Counted from the stretch's first letter, positions 38,304-47,857 are shown. The stretch is 64,000 nucleotides of DNA from Oceanobacter sp. 1_MG-2023 (GCF_030689025.1 NZ_JAUYWA010000021.1:1-64000), one strand, 5' to 3'. Notes: generated from the letters alone by a model not told the origin. Numbers and translations: made by a program.

Positions 38304-39299
38304 TTATTCATACAAGGCCAGCATTTGACGGGTTGTATCCTTGAATTCATCAACCCAGTGTGACGGCGAGGTGACGCGGATATTACGATTCAAACCGTAT
38401 ACCCACCATTTGCTTTCCTGATCGTCGGTGATGGTAGCCACCAGTCGGTACCAGTCACTGCCATCGTCAAGCGGCGTGATTTCCTGTGTTTGACTGAGTG
38501 GTGTTTCACCCAGCAGATAAGCCACTTCGGGGGAAATATCGGCTTCAAGGATGATCTCTCCAGCGGGAGTCCAGCCAAATCGCGAGATGTAATCATCGAT
38601 ATTGAATTGCAGGTTTTCGTCGATATTGTCGTCAGATAACGCCGCATTCGCCATGCGGTGCAGTGCAAAAATAACCGGGTTGGTGTGCTGGTTAGCGGTG
38701 GCAATCAGATAGTGGATATTGCCTTTACTGACCATTCCCAGAGGGGAAAACAGCAAGGTTTTCGGGTGATCAGCGCTGCGTTTGGCGTACTGGGCAGTAA
38801 ATTTTTTGCCCAGCAGTAATGCCTGGGTCAGGGTGGCCCATACCTGGGTATCGACGGTGGGTTTGTGCAGCTGTTTCATTCCGGGTAATACCCGTACCCG
38901 GTCGGGCCAGGTGCTCAGGTGGCTGCCGTGGCGCTGCAGCGTGGCTTCCGCTTCCATAAACTGGGGTTCGATACCCTGGTACACTTCGGCAGGTAACACC
39001 TGTTCCAAATAGGGCTTTGCCTGGATATAGCTCAGGGCAATCACGGCATTACTGGTGGGTGCCAGCTCTTTGCGGCCTTTCATAAAAGACCAGGCCTGGC
39101 TGCGGCCCTGTTCGGTGCAATAATAAGCGTAATGCTGGGACAGCTCGACCAGATCCCGTTCAACCGTGCGTTTGTGACAAGGGAAGGAAAGATTGAGTTT
39201 TTCCCAGATCGCCCGAGTAGTGATCGGCGTCAGGGGCTCTTCCGGAATCATGCGCAGCATCTCCATGCGGCGTGCAAATGTCGAATAATCGTTAGACAT
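38304..39299 (-). CDS. WYL-domain transcriptional regulator
   Basis: 331 residues. N-terminal winged helix (KLNLSFPCHKRTVERDLVEL as the recognition part), a middle WYL domain (FTAQYAKRSADHPKTLLFSPLG, IHYLIATANQH, FALHRMANAAL) and a C-terminal WCX extension ending near SPSHWVDEFKDT. WYL proteins bind nucleic acids or nucleotides and regulate stress or defence genes; no defence cassette is adjacent here. A palindromic CRP-type site lies 64-79 bp upstream of the start. Confidence 0.88.
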   Translation of the reverse strand: MSNDYSTFARRMEMLRMIPEEPLTPITTRAIWEKLNLSFPCHKRTVERDLVELSQHYAYYCTEQGRSQAWSFMKGRKELAPTSNAVIALSYIQAKPYLEQVLPAEVYQGIEPQFMEAEATLQRHGSHLSTWPDRVRVLPGMKQLHKPTVDTQVWATLTQALLLGKKFTAQYAKRSADHPKTLLFSPLGMVSKGNIHYLIATANQHTNPVIFALHRMANAALSDDNIDENLQFNIDDYISRFGWTPAGEIILEADISPEVAYLLGETPLSQTQEITPLDDGSDWYRLVATITDDQESKWWVYGLNRNIRVTSPSHWVDEFKDTTRQMLALYE

Positions 39300-39362
39300 A
39301 TTTCATATCCTTATGAGCATTGGGTTTGTTATTCCACCAGGCGGTAGTATAACGCGAAATAA

Positions 39363-39378
39363 TGTGAATTGTGTCACA
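39363..39378. promoter_or_regulatory. CRP/Vfr-type binding site
   Basis: TGTGAATTGTGTCACA, a perfect TGTGA-N6-TCACA palindrome. On the minus strand a TATACT -10 (complement of 39346-39351) is placed so that the site would cover the -35 region of the WYL gene promoter, which suggests repression rather than activation. It overlaps the last codons of the zinc-ribbon gene. Confidence 0.6.
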
Positions 39379-39559
39379 TAAGTTGCCTAAGTAAAGCAGG
39401 TTGGGGAGTCGTCGCTGGGGTGTTTTCCTGATCCACGTGCAAGGCGAGTGCATGGCAGTGGGGGCACTCATCGGGGAGATCGCTCAGTGCTTTGAACTGG
39501 GACTGCCAGGTACACTGTGAGCAGCTGACGTGATAGATAAAAGTGAAGGGCTGTTCCAT
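39374..39559 (-). CDS. Small zinc-ribbon protein
   Basis: 61 residues from the ATG at 39559, preceded by GGAAAAG; longer in-frame starts lack support. Two knuckles, CSQC and CPHC, separated by 17 residues form a rubredoxin/FmdB-like zinc ribbon; the tail is Thr/Pro-rich. Upstream of the WYL regulator on the same strand (74 bp), so they could be co-transcribed. Function unknown. Confidence 0.6.
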   Translation of the reverse strand: MEQPFTFIYHVSCSQCTWQSQFKALSDLPDECPHCHALALHVDQENTPATTPQPALLRQLM

Positions 39560-39787
39560 AGTCTTTTCCAATTTAATCCAGATCTGGCGCATTGTTGGCA
39601 GTGAGCGCGGCAAATGGCGTCGCGCAGAACACGGAATAATTGGAGAAAATGGACAGCGGTGGTTGCTTGCCCTGTTGCAGGGCTGGATTAACAGAGCGAA
39701 CCTGGGGGAGACGGCTGCTGAAGCCAGCCGTTATGGGTAGCCGTCGCGATTGAGGGCTACCCGGTGAATAATGGGTGAATGAGGGTA

Positions 39788-40828
39788 TCAGTCCTTGAAG
39801 CGTGTCTGGCTGGCATCCAGGGTAGACAGGTGCAGATTCCAGTGTTGCAAACCACTCTCGCTATAAACATGCTCGCCTTTCTGGGATTGGGTATGAGGCA
39901 ATTTATCTATTGCTGTACCGTTCAGCAGCAATTTGGCCAGTCGTGCCGCATGACGGCCTTCGTTATACGCTGAGACGGTAAAGCCGCCTGCTGCTTTACC
40001 TTTACCAATAAACACATCCCACAAGGCAAAAATCGGAAGGCTCGAGCTGCTGTGAGCCATTTGCATCAGGTCGGTTGGGTCTGCTCGTACGCCCTGGCCG
40101 TCCCGAATGGTGTGATACGTGCCGACAATAACAGCGGCGTAGCCATTGGATTTGCCATTGGTGATGGCATTCAGCCAGGTGTCACGATCGTTGGTCAGCA
40201 GGATATCCACTTCTGAGCCGTGGATGGTTTCCTTGCGCTGGTCGCCAAAACGTTCCTGGATCGTACTGCGCATGGTGGGAGAATCATCCGCCAGAATCAG
40301 GAAGCGATCCGGGTTGGAGACCATCTTGCGTATATGGCGAATGCTTTGGTCAAAAAATGGTCGCTCCTGCACACCGGTCACCCCTTTTTTAAGCAATACC
40401 GGGTGCTGTTCTGGCCCACCGTTGATACCGAGAAAGACAATCGGGATACCCAGCGCTTGCAGGGATTCACCCATCAACTCCAGCGCATTGTCGTCACCAA
40501 TAAGCGCGACTGCCGGCTTTTGTGCCTTGACTCGCTCAAGTATCTGTTGCGCCCGGATTGGCCAGTTATCCTTGGTCAGACGTTTGGTATCGAGGGAATA
40601 GGTCTGGATCTGGTGGATTTTACCCAGGCTGTCATCAATGGCTTTGAGGTATTGGGCATCCCATTCGTACTCTGGATGGTAGCTTTCAATAACAGCAATC
40701 TGGGCAGCGAAACTGCTCAGAGGCATTATCAGGGCTGTTATACCAGCCAGGAACAATGTGTAGAGCCGGCATTGGGCGACTCGGGTCGTAACATACAAAA
40801 ACGGCTGGAAGGCAGATAAACAGGGCAT
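39788..40828 (-). CDS. Periplasmic binding protein-like (ABC_sub_bind family)
   Basis: 346 residues. N-terminal signal peptide (hydrophobic LFLAGITALIMPLSSFAA, cleavage near AA/QIAVIESYHP) and a two-lobe periplasmic binding fold of the ABC_sub_bind type (VALIGDDNALELMGESLQ, IPIVFLGINGG, ILADDSPTMRSTI, PIFALWDVFIGKGKAAGG). Such proteins serve either ABC importers or as sensors for kinases and cyclases; no permease, ATPase or sensor gene is adjacent, so it stands alone. Ligand unknown. Confidence 0.75.
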   Translation of the reverse strand: MPCLSAFQPFLYVTTRVAQCRLYTLFLAGITALIMPLSSFAAQIAVIESYHPEYEWDAQYLKAIDDSLGKIHQIQTYSLDTKRLTKDNWPIRAQQILERVKAQKPAVALIGDDNALELMGESLQALGIPIVFLGINGGPEQHPVLLKKGVTGVQERPFFDQSIRHIRKMVSNPDRFLILADDSPTMRSTIQERFGDQRKETIHGSEVDILLTNDRDTWLNAITNGKSNGYAAVIVGTYHTIRDGQGVRADPTDLMQMAHSSSSLPIFALWDVFIGKGKAAGGFTVSAYNEGRHAARLAKLLLNGTAIDKLPHTQSQKGEHVYSESGLQHWNLHLSTLDASQTRFKD

Positions 40829-41615
40829 GAGAGCGTCCGATTATAGTAATTGGAAAATGATTGTCATATCGATGATGGATTATTCGCTGAGCAGTTTTTT
40901 AGCCAGCTATGCTTATTTTTTTATTAGGTATAGCAAAAAATTACAGATCCGTCTAATGCTCTGAGAGTGAAATTAACAGTCCGTCAATTCAAGCGATTAG
41001 CCATATATTGATGACTGAAATATCAATTAAAAACAAACAACACGCCCATGCTCGCCTGTATATAAAACAAGCAGGGCCGTCGGTGTGCTGTGTTGTCTTG
41101 CGACGGTATACGACATGATTTTGTCTGAAAGCGTCTCCGGCCGGCCATTAAGCCTCATAATAACAGCCTGCCGGTGGTGCAGGAGTTATCGGTTTTTAAA
41201 TGTAATCGATTGATTTTAATGGCTATTTTGTTACGCCGTGCGGTTGTTGTCGCCATGCCATCAGCCGCTGGCTAAGCGGGATGAAAATTGCAGGCAAGTG
41301 GTTACCACAAGAAGCGCATGATCTCCGCTGGTACGGGTGTCTGGTTACTGCTCGTCGGTATGAGCGTTTTCCCAGGCTGGTCGCTGACGGTGTGAGCGGC
41401 CTGGGCTGGACGGATTACTGGCGGCAAGGGTTGGGCGAGGGGTGCGTAGCCTGGCTGCAATCCAGTTGCCACGCCATTGCCGGTCGTTGCAGGTCGTTGC
41501 AAGCCGTTGATCGTAGAGGTCTATAGCGGAGGTTTTTATCGTGGGGTGTTGCTGTTGGTGTTGTGATCTGAAGCCAGCCGTCAGCGTATAATTGATTAAA
41601 CTCAGGCAGGACATA
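40829..41615. other. 787-bp region without a recognised gene
   Basis: AT-rich near 40850-41060, GC-rich later. Open frames on both strands at 41281-41801 have no family resemblance or ribosome sites and are mutually overlapping. Short GTCGTTGCA direct repeats occur near 41480-41505. No promoter or RNA gene could be assigned with confidence. Confidence 0.5.
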
Positions 41616-42098
41616 ATGGATATACATGATATAAGCCCGATCGGAATAATACACTCTCCTTATACTCATATTGCTGGTATGCCCGTTCAGCCCAAGGGCG
41701 CTGACGGAGTAGCCGGGCATATTGTTCTGGATAAACAATATCAGGAAGGTCTGCAAGACCTCGATGGGTTCAGCCATATTTATATCTTTTACTGTTTTCA
41801 TCAGGCTACCCGGACTGCATTACGTGTAACTCCTTTTATGGATACCCAGGAGCGTGGTGTGTTTTCCACCCGTTCGCCATTACGGCCCAATCATATTGGT
41901 ATGTCGATTGTGAAGCTGACCGGTATTACAGACAATATCTTGCAAGTGGAAGGGGTGGATGTACTGGACGGCACGCCATTGCTGGATATCAAACCCTATA
42001 TTGACCAATTTGATGCGATCACCAGCAGCACATCCGGCTGGTTGCAAGCCAGCGAAGCCGACGTTAAAAACCGCCGTTCGGATGAACGCTTCCGCTAA
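41616..42098 (+). CDS. trmO: tRNA (N6-threonylcarbamoyladenosine(37)-N6)-methyltransferase, TrmO/TsaA family
   Basis: 160 residues from the ATG at 41616 (GCAGGA 6 nt upstream), a single TsaA beta-barrel domain. Signatures: PIGIIHSPY near the N-terminus, FSHIYIFYCFH, GVFSTRSPLRPNHIGMSIVKL (SAM-binding core) and DGTPLLDIKPYI. E. coli TrmO methylates t6A37 of tRNA-Thr; this protein lacks its C-terminal extension and matches the short form. The stop lies 7 bp before repeat-element copy 2. Confidence 0.85.
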   Translation: MDIHDISPIGIIHSPYTHIAGMPVQPKGADGVAGHIVLDKQYQEGLQDLDGFSHIYIFYCFHQATRTALRVTPFMDTQERGVFSTRSPLRPNHIGMSIVKLTGITDNILQVEGVDVLDGTPLLDIKPYIDQFDAITSSTSGWLQASEADVKNRRSDERFR

Positions 42099-42105
42099 AC
42101 CTGTA

Positions 42106-42370
42106 GGGGACATCCATTTAATCCTGCACGGCTCTGCGCAAGTGTTGCCGTTGTTCAGGGCAAGGCGACGAATGCAGCGAAATGACGAGTCCTTTTCAAA
42201 TTCGTCAACACCGCACTGGACGGCGGCAACCCGCGCCCTTCGGGGGCTGCCGGATGATCTCGACTCGGTGTCGCCGACGTTTGACTTGACCCGTCAGGCC
42301 TGCAAGTCGGCTTCGTGATTCGAAACCATCCGGTAACCCAGAGTGAGCACCGGATTAAATGGATGTCCCC
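42106..42370. mobile_element. 265-bp MITE-like element, copy 2
   Basis: Begins GGGGACATCCATTTAATCC and ends with its exact inverse GGATTAAATGGATGTCCCC. Flanked on both sides by TGTA (42102-42105 and 42371-42374), a likely 4-bp target duplication. Six differences noted from copy 1. No transposase; the internal open frames are short and not conserved in meaning. This is the best-preserved copy. Confidence 0.9.
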
Positions 42371-42668
42371 TGTAGATGACTGGCCGTCATAAGTGCTGCT
42401 GTCTGCTGTTGGCACCATGGCGGTTGTCCGCCCTGTATCGGACCAGAGCCGTGGTTCTGCGGGCTTTAACGGTTGCTTGGCCGCTACTTGGTCAACAGCC
42501 AATCCCGGCTATATCCCCATCTCCCGGTCGGCAAATCTCCCATCGCTGCCATATGGATAACCACATAATCACGGTAGGGCCAGGCTAACACTCATAGTTG
42601 GGATCTTGTATTTCAAATTTAGTCGGTTGAGCAGAATTGGCTGAGGAGTACATTGGTTAACACCAACG

Positions 42669-42730
42669 GCGTCATGACGCTTCGGTTTGGCAAATAGCAA
42701 TTTAATAATTCCAAACAGATATTTGCCAAA
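42669..42730. promoter_or_regulatory. Palindromes upstream of the meta-pathway genes
   Basis: Two elements: GCGTCATGACGC, a 12-bp perfect palindrome at 42669-42680, and an 11-bp inverted repeat TTTGGCAAATA (42686-42696) / TATTTGCCAAA (42720-42730) with 23 bp between. The second half ends 89 bp before dmpE. They are plausible operators for control of this cluster. Confidence 0.5.
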
Positions 42731-42819
42731 TCACATTCCCGTCGCCGCACCCTGATTCAAGCAGTATTTATCGGTCGCAATACTGCTGATTTATTCACCG
42801 AGATGGATGGTATTTTTTT

Positions 42820-43605
42820 ATGAATGAAGCTGATATCAAGCAAGCGGGAGACGAGCTGTATAACGCGCTGGTTAACCGTACGACGCTGCGCCCACTGACG
42901 GAGCGCTATCCCGACATCACCATCAAGGATGCTTATCACGTTTCATTACGTATGAATGAGCGCCGTATCGAAGCCGGAGAACGCATTATCGGCAAAAAGA
43001 TTGGTGTTACCTCCAAGGCCGTGCAGAACATGCTCAATGTGCATCAGCCGGATTTCGGTTTTCTGACCGACAAAATGGCCTACAGCCAGGGTCAGGAAAT
43101 GCCCATCAGTGAGCTGATGATTCAACCGAAAGCCGAAGGCGAAATCGCCTTTGTGCTGAAAAATGACCTGCTAGGCCCCGGCATCACCAATGCCGACGTG
43201 CTGGCCGCGACCGACTTCGTGATTCCCTGCTTTGAAATCGTCGACTCCCGCATTGAAAACTGGCAAATCAAGATTGAAGACACCGTGGCTGACAACGCCT
43301 CCTGTGGCCTGTTTGTGCTTGGTGATACCGCGGTCAGCCCGCTGGATGTCGACCTGACCAGCTGCGGTATGGTGGTCGAAAAGAACGGGGCGATTATCAG
43401 CACCGGTGCCGGTGCCGCAGCTCTGGGTTCCCCGGTGAACTGCGTTACCTGGCTGGCCAATACACTGGGTGAATTTGGTATCCCACTGAAAGCCGGTGAA
43501 GTCATTCTGTCTGGCTCACTGGTACCACTGGAGCCAGTGAAAGCGGGTGATTTTATGTCGGTCAGTATTGGCGGTATCGGTTCTGCCTCCGTTCGTTTCG
43601 TATAA
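42820..43605 (+). CDS. dmpE: 2-oxopent-4-enoate hydratase
   Basis: Hydrates 2-hydroxypenta-2,4-dienoate to 4-hydroxy-2-oxovalerate in meta-cleavage pathways. 261 residues, hydratase/decarboxylase family: [41 protein letters not shown] with the metal-binding Glu pair, and [19 protein letters not shown]. Paralogous to the decarboxylase encoded downstream at 45742. First gene of the dmpE-F-G-H set; 26 bp before dmpF. Confidence 0.94.
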   Translation: MNEADIKQAGDELYNALVNRTTLRPLTERYPDITIKDAYHVSLRMNERRIEAGERIIGKKIGVTSKAVQNMLNVHQPDFGFLTDKMAYSQGQEMPISELMIQPKAEGEIAFVLKNDLLGPGITNADVLAATDFVIPCFEIVDSRIENWQIKIEDTVADNASCGLFVLGDTAVSPLDVDLTSCGMVVEKNGAIISTGAGAAALGSPVNCVTWLANTLGEFGIPLKAGEVILSGSLVPLEPVKAGDFMSVSIGGIGSASVRFV

Positions 43606-43631
43606 GCGCTAGATTCAGCGAGGAAATTTTT

Positions 43632-44546
43632 ATGTCTAAAAAACTCAAAGCCGTCATTATCGGCCCAGGCAATATCGGCACCGATCTGCTGATGAAAATG
43701 CAACGTTCCGAATGGATCGAACCGGTCTGGATGGTGGGTATTGACCCGGAATCCGAAGGCCTCAAGCGTGCCGCCGCGATGGGAATCAAAACCTGCGCCA
43801 CGGGTGTTGATGGCATTCTTGAACAGGTGATCGCCGACGATATCCGCGTCGCCTTTGATGCCACCTCTGCCTATGTGCATGCGGAAAACTCGCGCAAGCT
43901 CAATGAACTGGGGGTGATCATGATCGACCTTACCCCCGCCGCGATTGGCCCTTTTTGCGTGCCGCCGGTGAATCTGGCCGAGCACGCCAAAAACCTCGAG
44001 ATGAACGTCAATATGGTGACGTGTGGTGGTCAGGCCACCATTCCCATGGTGGCCGCCGTCTCTCAGGTACAAGCCGTCGATTATGGTGAAATCATCGCCA
44101 CCGTGTCGTCCAAATCCGTTGGCCCCGGCACCCGTCAGAACATCGACGAATTCACCCGCACCACCGCTGGCGCTGTCGCCAGGGTCGGGGGCGCCAAACA
44201 AGGCAAGGCCATCATCATTATCAACCCGGCTGAACCGCCACTGATGATGCGCGACACCGTCCACTGCCTGACAGCCAGTGAGCCGGATCGTGATGCCATT
44301 ACCGCATCTGTCCACGCCATGGTCGCCGAAGTACAACAATACGTACCGGGTTACCGCCTGGTGAACGGCCCGGTGTTCGATGGCAACCGGGTGTCCATGT
44401 TTATGGAAGTTGAAGGCCTCGGGGATTTCTTGCCCAAATACGCCGGCAATCTCGACATCATGACCGCCGCCGGTTTGCGTACCGCCGAAATGTTTGCCGA
44501 AGAAGCCGCCAGCGGCACCATCACACTGCCAGCCCGTGGCGAATAA
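43632..44546 (+). CDS. dmpF: Acetaldehyde dehydrogenase (acylating)
   Basis: Turns acetaldehyde into acetyl-CoA with NAD and CoA; works as a complex with the aldolase DmpG, channelling acetaldehyde. 304 residues. NAD loop [14 protein letters not shown], catalytic Cys in [12 protein letters not shown] (about residue 131), and a conserved YRLVNGPVF region. GAGGAAA precedes the ATG. Confidence 0.96.
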   Translation: MSKKLKAVIIGPGNIGTDLLMKMQRSEWIEPVWMVGIDPESEGLKRAAAMGIKTCATGVDGILEQVIADDIRVAFDATSAYVHAENSRKLNELGVIMIDLTPAAIGPFCVPPVNLAEHAKNLEMNVNMVTCGGQATIPMVAAVSQVQAVDYGEIIATVSSKSVGPGTRQNIDEFTRTTAGAVARVGGAKQGKAIIIINPAEPPLMMRDTVHCLTASEPDRDAITASVHAMVAEVQQYVPGYRLVNGPVFDGNRVSMFMEVEGLGDFLPKYAGNLDIMTAAGLRTAEMFAEEAASGTITLPARGE

Positions 44547-44564
44547 GAGACGGAGGAAGAAGCA

Positions 44565-45587
44565 ATGAACCTGAACGGAAAAAATGTGAAATTGCACGAC
44601 ATGTCCCTGCGTGACGGCATGCACGCCAAACGTCATCAGATCAGTGTGGACGACATGGTCTCTATCGCCTGTGCGATGGACGACGCCGGTATGCCACTGA
44701 TCGAAGTCACCCACGGCGATGGCCTTGGTGGCTCATCGGTGAACTACGGCTTTCCGGCTCACAGCGACGAGGAATACCTGGGCGCTGTGATTCCAAACAT
44801 GAAACAGGCAAAAATCTCCGCGCTGCTGCTGCCCGGTATCGGCACCGTAGATCACCTCAAAATGGCCAAAGAGCTGGGTGTCTCCACCATTCGGGTCGCC
44901 ACCCACTGCACCGAAGCCGACGTTTCCCAGCAACACATCAGCATTGCCCGCGAAATGGATATGGACACCGTCGGCTTCCTGATGATGGCGCATATGGCCT
45001 CGCCGGAAAAACTGATCGAACAGGCCAAACTGATGGTCAGCTACGGCGCTAACTGCATTTACTGCACCGACTCTGCCGGTTACATGCTGCCAGACGACGT
45101 TACCGAAAAACTGGGTGCCTTGCGTAACGAACTGGACAGCGCCATCGAGCTGGGTTTCCACGGCCATCACAACATGGCCATGGGTGTCGCCAACTCCATT
45201 GCGGCCATTGAAGCCGGCGCGGCGCGGATCGATGGTTCGGTCGCCGGGCTGGGTGCCGGAGCGGGTAACACGCCGCTGGAAGTACTGTGCGCGGTACTCG
45301 ACCGCATGGGCTGCCACACCGGCATCGACCTGTTCAAGATCATGGACGTCGCCGAGGACCTGATTACCCCCTTGATGGACCAGATCATCCGTATCGACCG
45401 GGATTCCCTGACGCTGGGTTACGCCGGTGTTTACAGCTCCTTCCTGCTGTTTGCCCAACGTGCCGAAAAGAAATACGGCGTCAGCGCCCGCGACATCCTG
45501 GTGGAACTGGGTAAGCGTGGCACCGTGGGTGGCCAGGAAGACATGATCGAAGATCTGGCACTGACCATGGCCAAAGCCAAAGGCTAG
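44565..45587 (+). CDS. dmpG: 4-hydroxy-2-oxovalerate aldolase
   Basis: Splits 4-hydroxy-2-oxovalerate into pyruvate and acetaldehyde, passing the latter to DmpF. 340 residues, HMGL-like TIM barrel: [15 protein letters not shown] at the N-terminus with the metal Asp and catalytic Arg, and [14 protein letters not shown] with the metal-binding His pair. GGAGGAAG precedes the ATG. A 154-bp gap containing two hairpins follows before dmpH. Confidence 0.96.
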   Translation: MNLNGKNVKLHDMSLRDGMHAKRHQISVDDMVSIACAMDDAGMPLIEVTHGDGLGGSSVNYGFPAHSDEEYLGAVIPNMKQAKISALLLPGIGTVDHLKMAKELGVSTIRVATHCTEADVSQQHISIAREMDMDTVGFLMMAHMASPEKLIEQAKLMVSYGANCIYCTDSAGYMLPDDVTEKLGALRNELDSAIELGFHGHHNMAMGVANSIAAIEAGAARIDGSVAGLGAGAGNTPLEVLCAVLDRMGCHTGIDLFKIMDVAEDLITPLMDQIIRIDRDSLTLGYAGVYSSFLLFAQRAEKKYGVSARDILVELGKRGTVGGQEDMIEDLALTMAKAKG

Positions 45588-45741
45588 GACTTCGTTCTAC
45601 CGTAGCGGGTGCCGCTTCCCATGCCGGATGTGTGGGAAGCCGCAGGCACCGAGTACCCCAATTCTCCGAGTGACCCATTGATGAGGTTACCGCCACATCG
45701 GCTATGGGATAGCCGATGTGACACAGACAGAGGCACCGAAT
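45588..45741. other. dmpG-dmpH gap with two hairpins
   Basis: First hairpin: GCTTCCCA / TGGGAAGC with an 11-nt loop at about 45612-45638. Second: perfect 12-bp stem CACATCGGCTAT / ATAGCCGATGTG with loop GGG at 45694-45720, ending 21 bp before dmpH. Neither has a T run, so they look like processing or stability elements rather than terminators. Confidence 0.65.
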
Positions 45742-46539
45742 ATGAGTGACAACAACCTGAATCAGGAACAGATTGCTGCGGCAGCAGCCCATCTGGAACA
45801 GGCCGAACTGGAAGCTTACGAAGTCACCAAGCTGACAGACGACTACCCGGAAATGACTTACAAGGATGCGTTTGATATCCAGTGGGAAATTCGCCGTCGT
45901 AAAGAAGCGCGTGGCAACAAGATCGTTGGCCTGAAAATGGGCCTGACCAGCTGGGCAAAAATGGCCCAGATGGGCGTTGAGCATCCGTGTTACGGCTTCC
46001 TGGCGGATTATTTTGCCGTGTCCGACGGTGGCGAAATCAAAACCGATGAACTGATTCACCCCAAAATTGAAGCCGAAATCGCCTTTGTCACCAAAAAAGC
46101 GCTGAAAGGCCCTGGTGTGACCATTGCCGATGCGCTGGCCGCGACCGACTTTGTTTTGCCTGCCGTGGAAGTGATTGACTCCCGCTACAAGGATTTCAAA
46201 TTTGACCTGAAGAGCGTGATTGCCGATAACTCCTCATCGACCCGGTTTATTACCGGTGGCCAGATGCAACGGGTTGAAAATGTCGACCTGAAAAACTTTG
46301 GCGTGGTGATGGAAATCAATGGCGAAGTGATCGCCACCGGTGCAGGTGCCGCGGTACTGGGCCACCCGGCGGCATCGGTTGCCATGCTGGCGAATATGTT
46401 TGGCGAGCGTGGTGAAGAAATTCCTGCCGGTACGTTTATTATGACTGGGGGAATCACGGCAGCGGTACAGTGCCAAAAAGGGGATAATTTCAGTGTCCGT
46501 TACCAGGGGCTGGGTACCGTTACCGGTCGTTTTGTCTGA
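45742..46539 (+). CDS. dmpH: 4-oxalocrotonate decarboxylase
   Basis: Decarboxylates 2-oxohex-3-enedioate to 2-hydroxypentadienoate, normally in complex with the hydratase DmpE. 265 residues from the ATG at 45742 (MSDNNLNQ), close to XylI/DmpH length; an upstream GTG at 45718 overlaps the preceding hairpin's flank and is less likely. Family motifs: GNKIVGLKMGLTSWAKM, HPCYGFLADYF, PKIEAEIAFVTKK and FVLPAVEVIDSRYKDF. Its usual substrate producers (semialdehyde dehydrogenase, tautomerase) are not in the window. A terminator follows. Confidence 0.92.
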   Translation: MSDNNLNQEQIAAAAAHLEQAELEAYEVTKLTDDYPEMTYKDAFDIQWEIRRRKEARGNKIVGLKMGLTSWAKMAQMGVEHPCYGFLADYFAVSDGGEIKTDELIHPKIEAEIAFVTKKALKGPGVTIADALAATDFVLPAVEVIDSRYKDFKFDLKSVIADNSSSTRFITGGQMQRVENVDLKNFGVVMEINGEVIATGAGAAVLGHPAASVAMLANMFGERGEEIPAGTFIMTGGITAAVQCQKGDNFSVRYQGLGTVTGRFV

Positions 46540-46563
46540 TCGGGATAAGGGTTCTGGTGTGAC

Positions 46564-46591
46564 AACGGCCGCTATGATGCGGCCGTTTTTG
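46564..46591 (+). terminator. Rho-independent terminator after dmpH
   Basis: 9-bp stem AACGGCCGC / GCGGCCGTT with a 6-nt loop, running into TTTTTG. Separates the dmp genes from the reductase gene. Confidence 0.88.
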
Positions 46592-46672
46592 TTTTGTGTT
46601 TTGGATCGCGACAGACTGCGTACGGCCAGCCAGGCAGCGTCCGTGGCGTGACACTATCAGGAGAAGTCAACA

Positions 46673-47620
46673 ATGAAACTGTTAATGCTGGGAGCCGGTG
46701 GCATCGGTTGTTATTACGCCGCCCGGTTAGTGGATGCCGGTCACGATGTGGTATTGGTCGCCCGTGGTGCCCATTTGCAGGCGCTGCAACAGCAAGGGCT
46801 GGCCGTCACACACCCGGACTTTGAACTGACCGCCCCGGTAGCTGCCTGCGATATGGCAGCACTGCAGGCTGATTATCGCTGTGCTGAATTTGACCTGATC
46901 ATGTTGGCCACCAAGGCCACCGCTACCGCCAGCCTGATGGCAGAATTGGCCGACTGGCTGGGGGTGGCCGATACCCCGGTGTTGTCGTTGCAGAACGGCG
47001 TGGGGAATGAGCCGCTGATTGCCGAAGTGATCGGTATGAACAGAACCCTGGGCGGGCTGGCAGTACGGATTGGCGGACATATCATTGCCCCGGGTCAGGT
47101 GGCTGCCACCGGTGTGGCGCAAATAGAAATGGGCGCCTGGCCCGATGCGGTGCGCAATCCCGGTTGGCAGTCGATGTTATTGCAATGGCAGGCGGCGCTG
47201 GTGACAGCAGGTATTCCTTGCACCCTGAGTGACGATATCCAGCAGGCGTTGTGGCGCAAGCTGGTGATCAACAACGGTGTAAATCCACTGTCGGCACTGA
47301 CCTGGCTGACCACCCGTTCGATGACTTCTGATCCAGTGTTAGGGCGCATTATCCAGGACATGATGGATGAAACAGTACGGGCGGCGCAGCAGCTGGGTGT
47401 GGGCCTGACAGCCCAGGATGCCGCCGATATGTTCCAGTTGATTTCAGACTTTGACGACATTAAAACCTCCATGCTGGTTGACCGGGAAAAAGGCCATCCG
47501 CTGGAAGTGGACGAGATCTGTTTACCCGTGATCGAACCTTGCCGCCAGGCAGGACAACCGGCACAGACGACCGAACGTATTCACCGTTTACTGATGGCCA
47601 GCCTGGCGCGAGAGGGCTGA
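46673..47620 (+). CDS. 2-dehydropantoate 2-reductase family (PanE/ApbA) protein
   Basis: 315 residues. NADP loop MLGAGGIGCYYAARL, VLSLQNGVGNE in the middle, and the catalytic Lys in LWRKLVINNGVNPLSALT. The family contains ketopantoate reductase for pantothenate synthesis and many relatives of unknown 2-oxoacid specificity. Placed between the dmp genes and the ABC importer, it may reduce a catabolic 2-oxo acid rather than ketopantoate. AGGAGA precedes the ATG. Confidence 0.82.
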   Translation: MKLLMLGAGGIGCYYAARLVDAGHDVVLVARGAHLQALQQQGLAVTHPDFELTAPVAACDMAALQADYRCAEFDLIMLATKATATASLMAELADWLGVADTPVLSLQNGVGNEPLIAEVIGMNRTLGGLAVRIGGHIIAPGQVAATGVAQIEMGAWPDAVRNPGWQSMLLQWQAALVTAGIPCTLSDDIQQALWRKLVINNGVNPLSALTWLTTRSMTSDPVLGRIIQDMMDETVRAAQQLGVGLTAQDAADMFQLISDFDDIKTSMLVDREKGHPLEVDEICLPVIEPCRQAGQPAQTTERIHRLLMASLAREG

Positions 47621-47857
47621 GACCTGATGCTTTGCTGATGCTGTTTTTTTTCGATTTTTCAAACGCTTGCCTGGTAGCAAGCAAGAAGCCGATGGCTGTC
47701 TGGCACAGCGGTTTGATATGACGTTTTGACCCTTCATCTGCCTGTTTATCCTCTCTGTGCAAGGAGGGGATAGAGGGCTGCACAAATTGGCTATTTGCCT
47801 GAAGAGTGGCGGCTTTAAATGGTCGTACAACTCAATAATAAGAATCCGGGCAAAACT

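Noticed and set aside
41281..41801. Overlapping open frames between the binding-like protein and trmO
   Set aside because: Frames on both strands overlap each other and the trmO start, with no domain or ribosome site.
43122..44714. 530-codon open frame on the minus strand opposite dmpE and dmpF
   Set aside because: Lies wholly antisense to well-identified enzymes; its His/Gly/Asp-rich translation is typical of a reverse-frame shadow.
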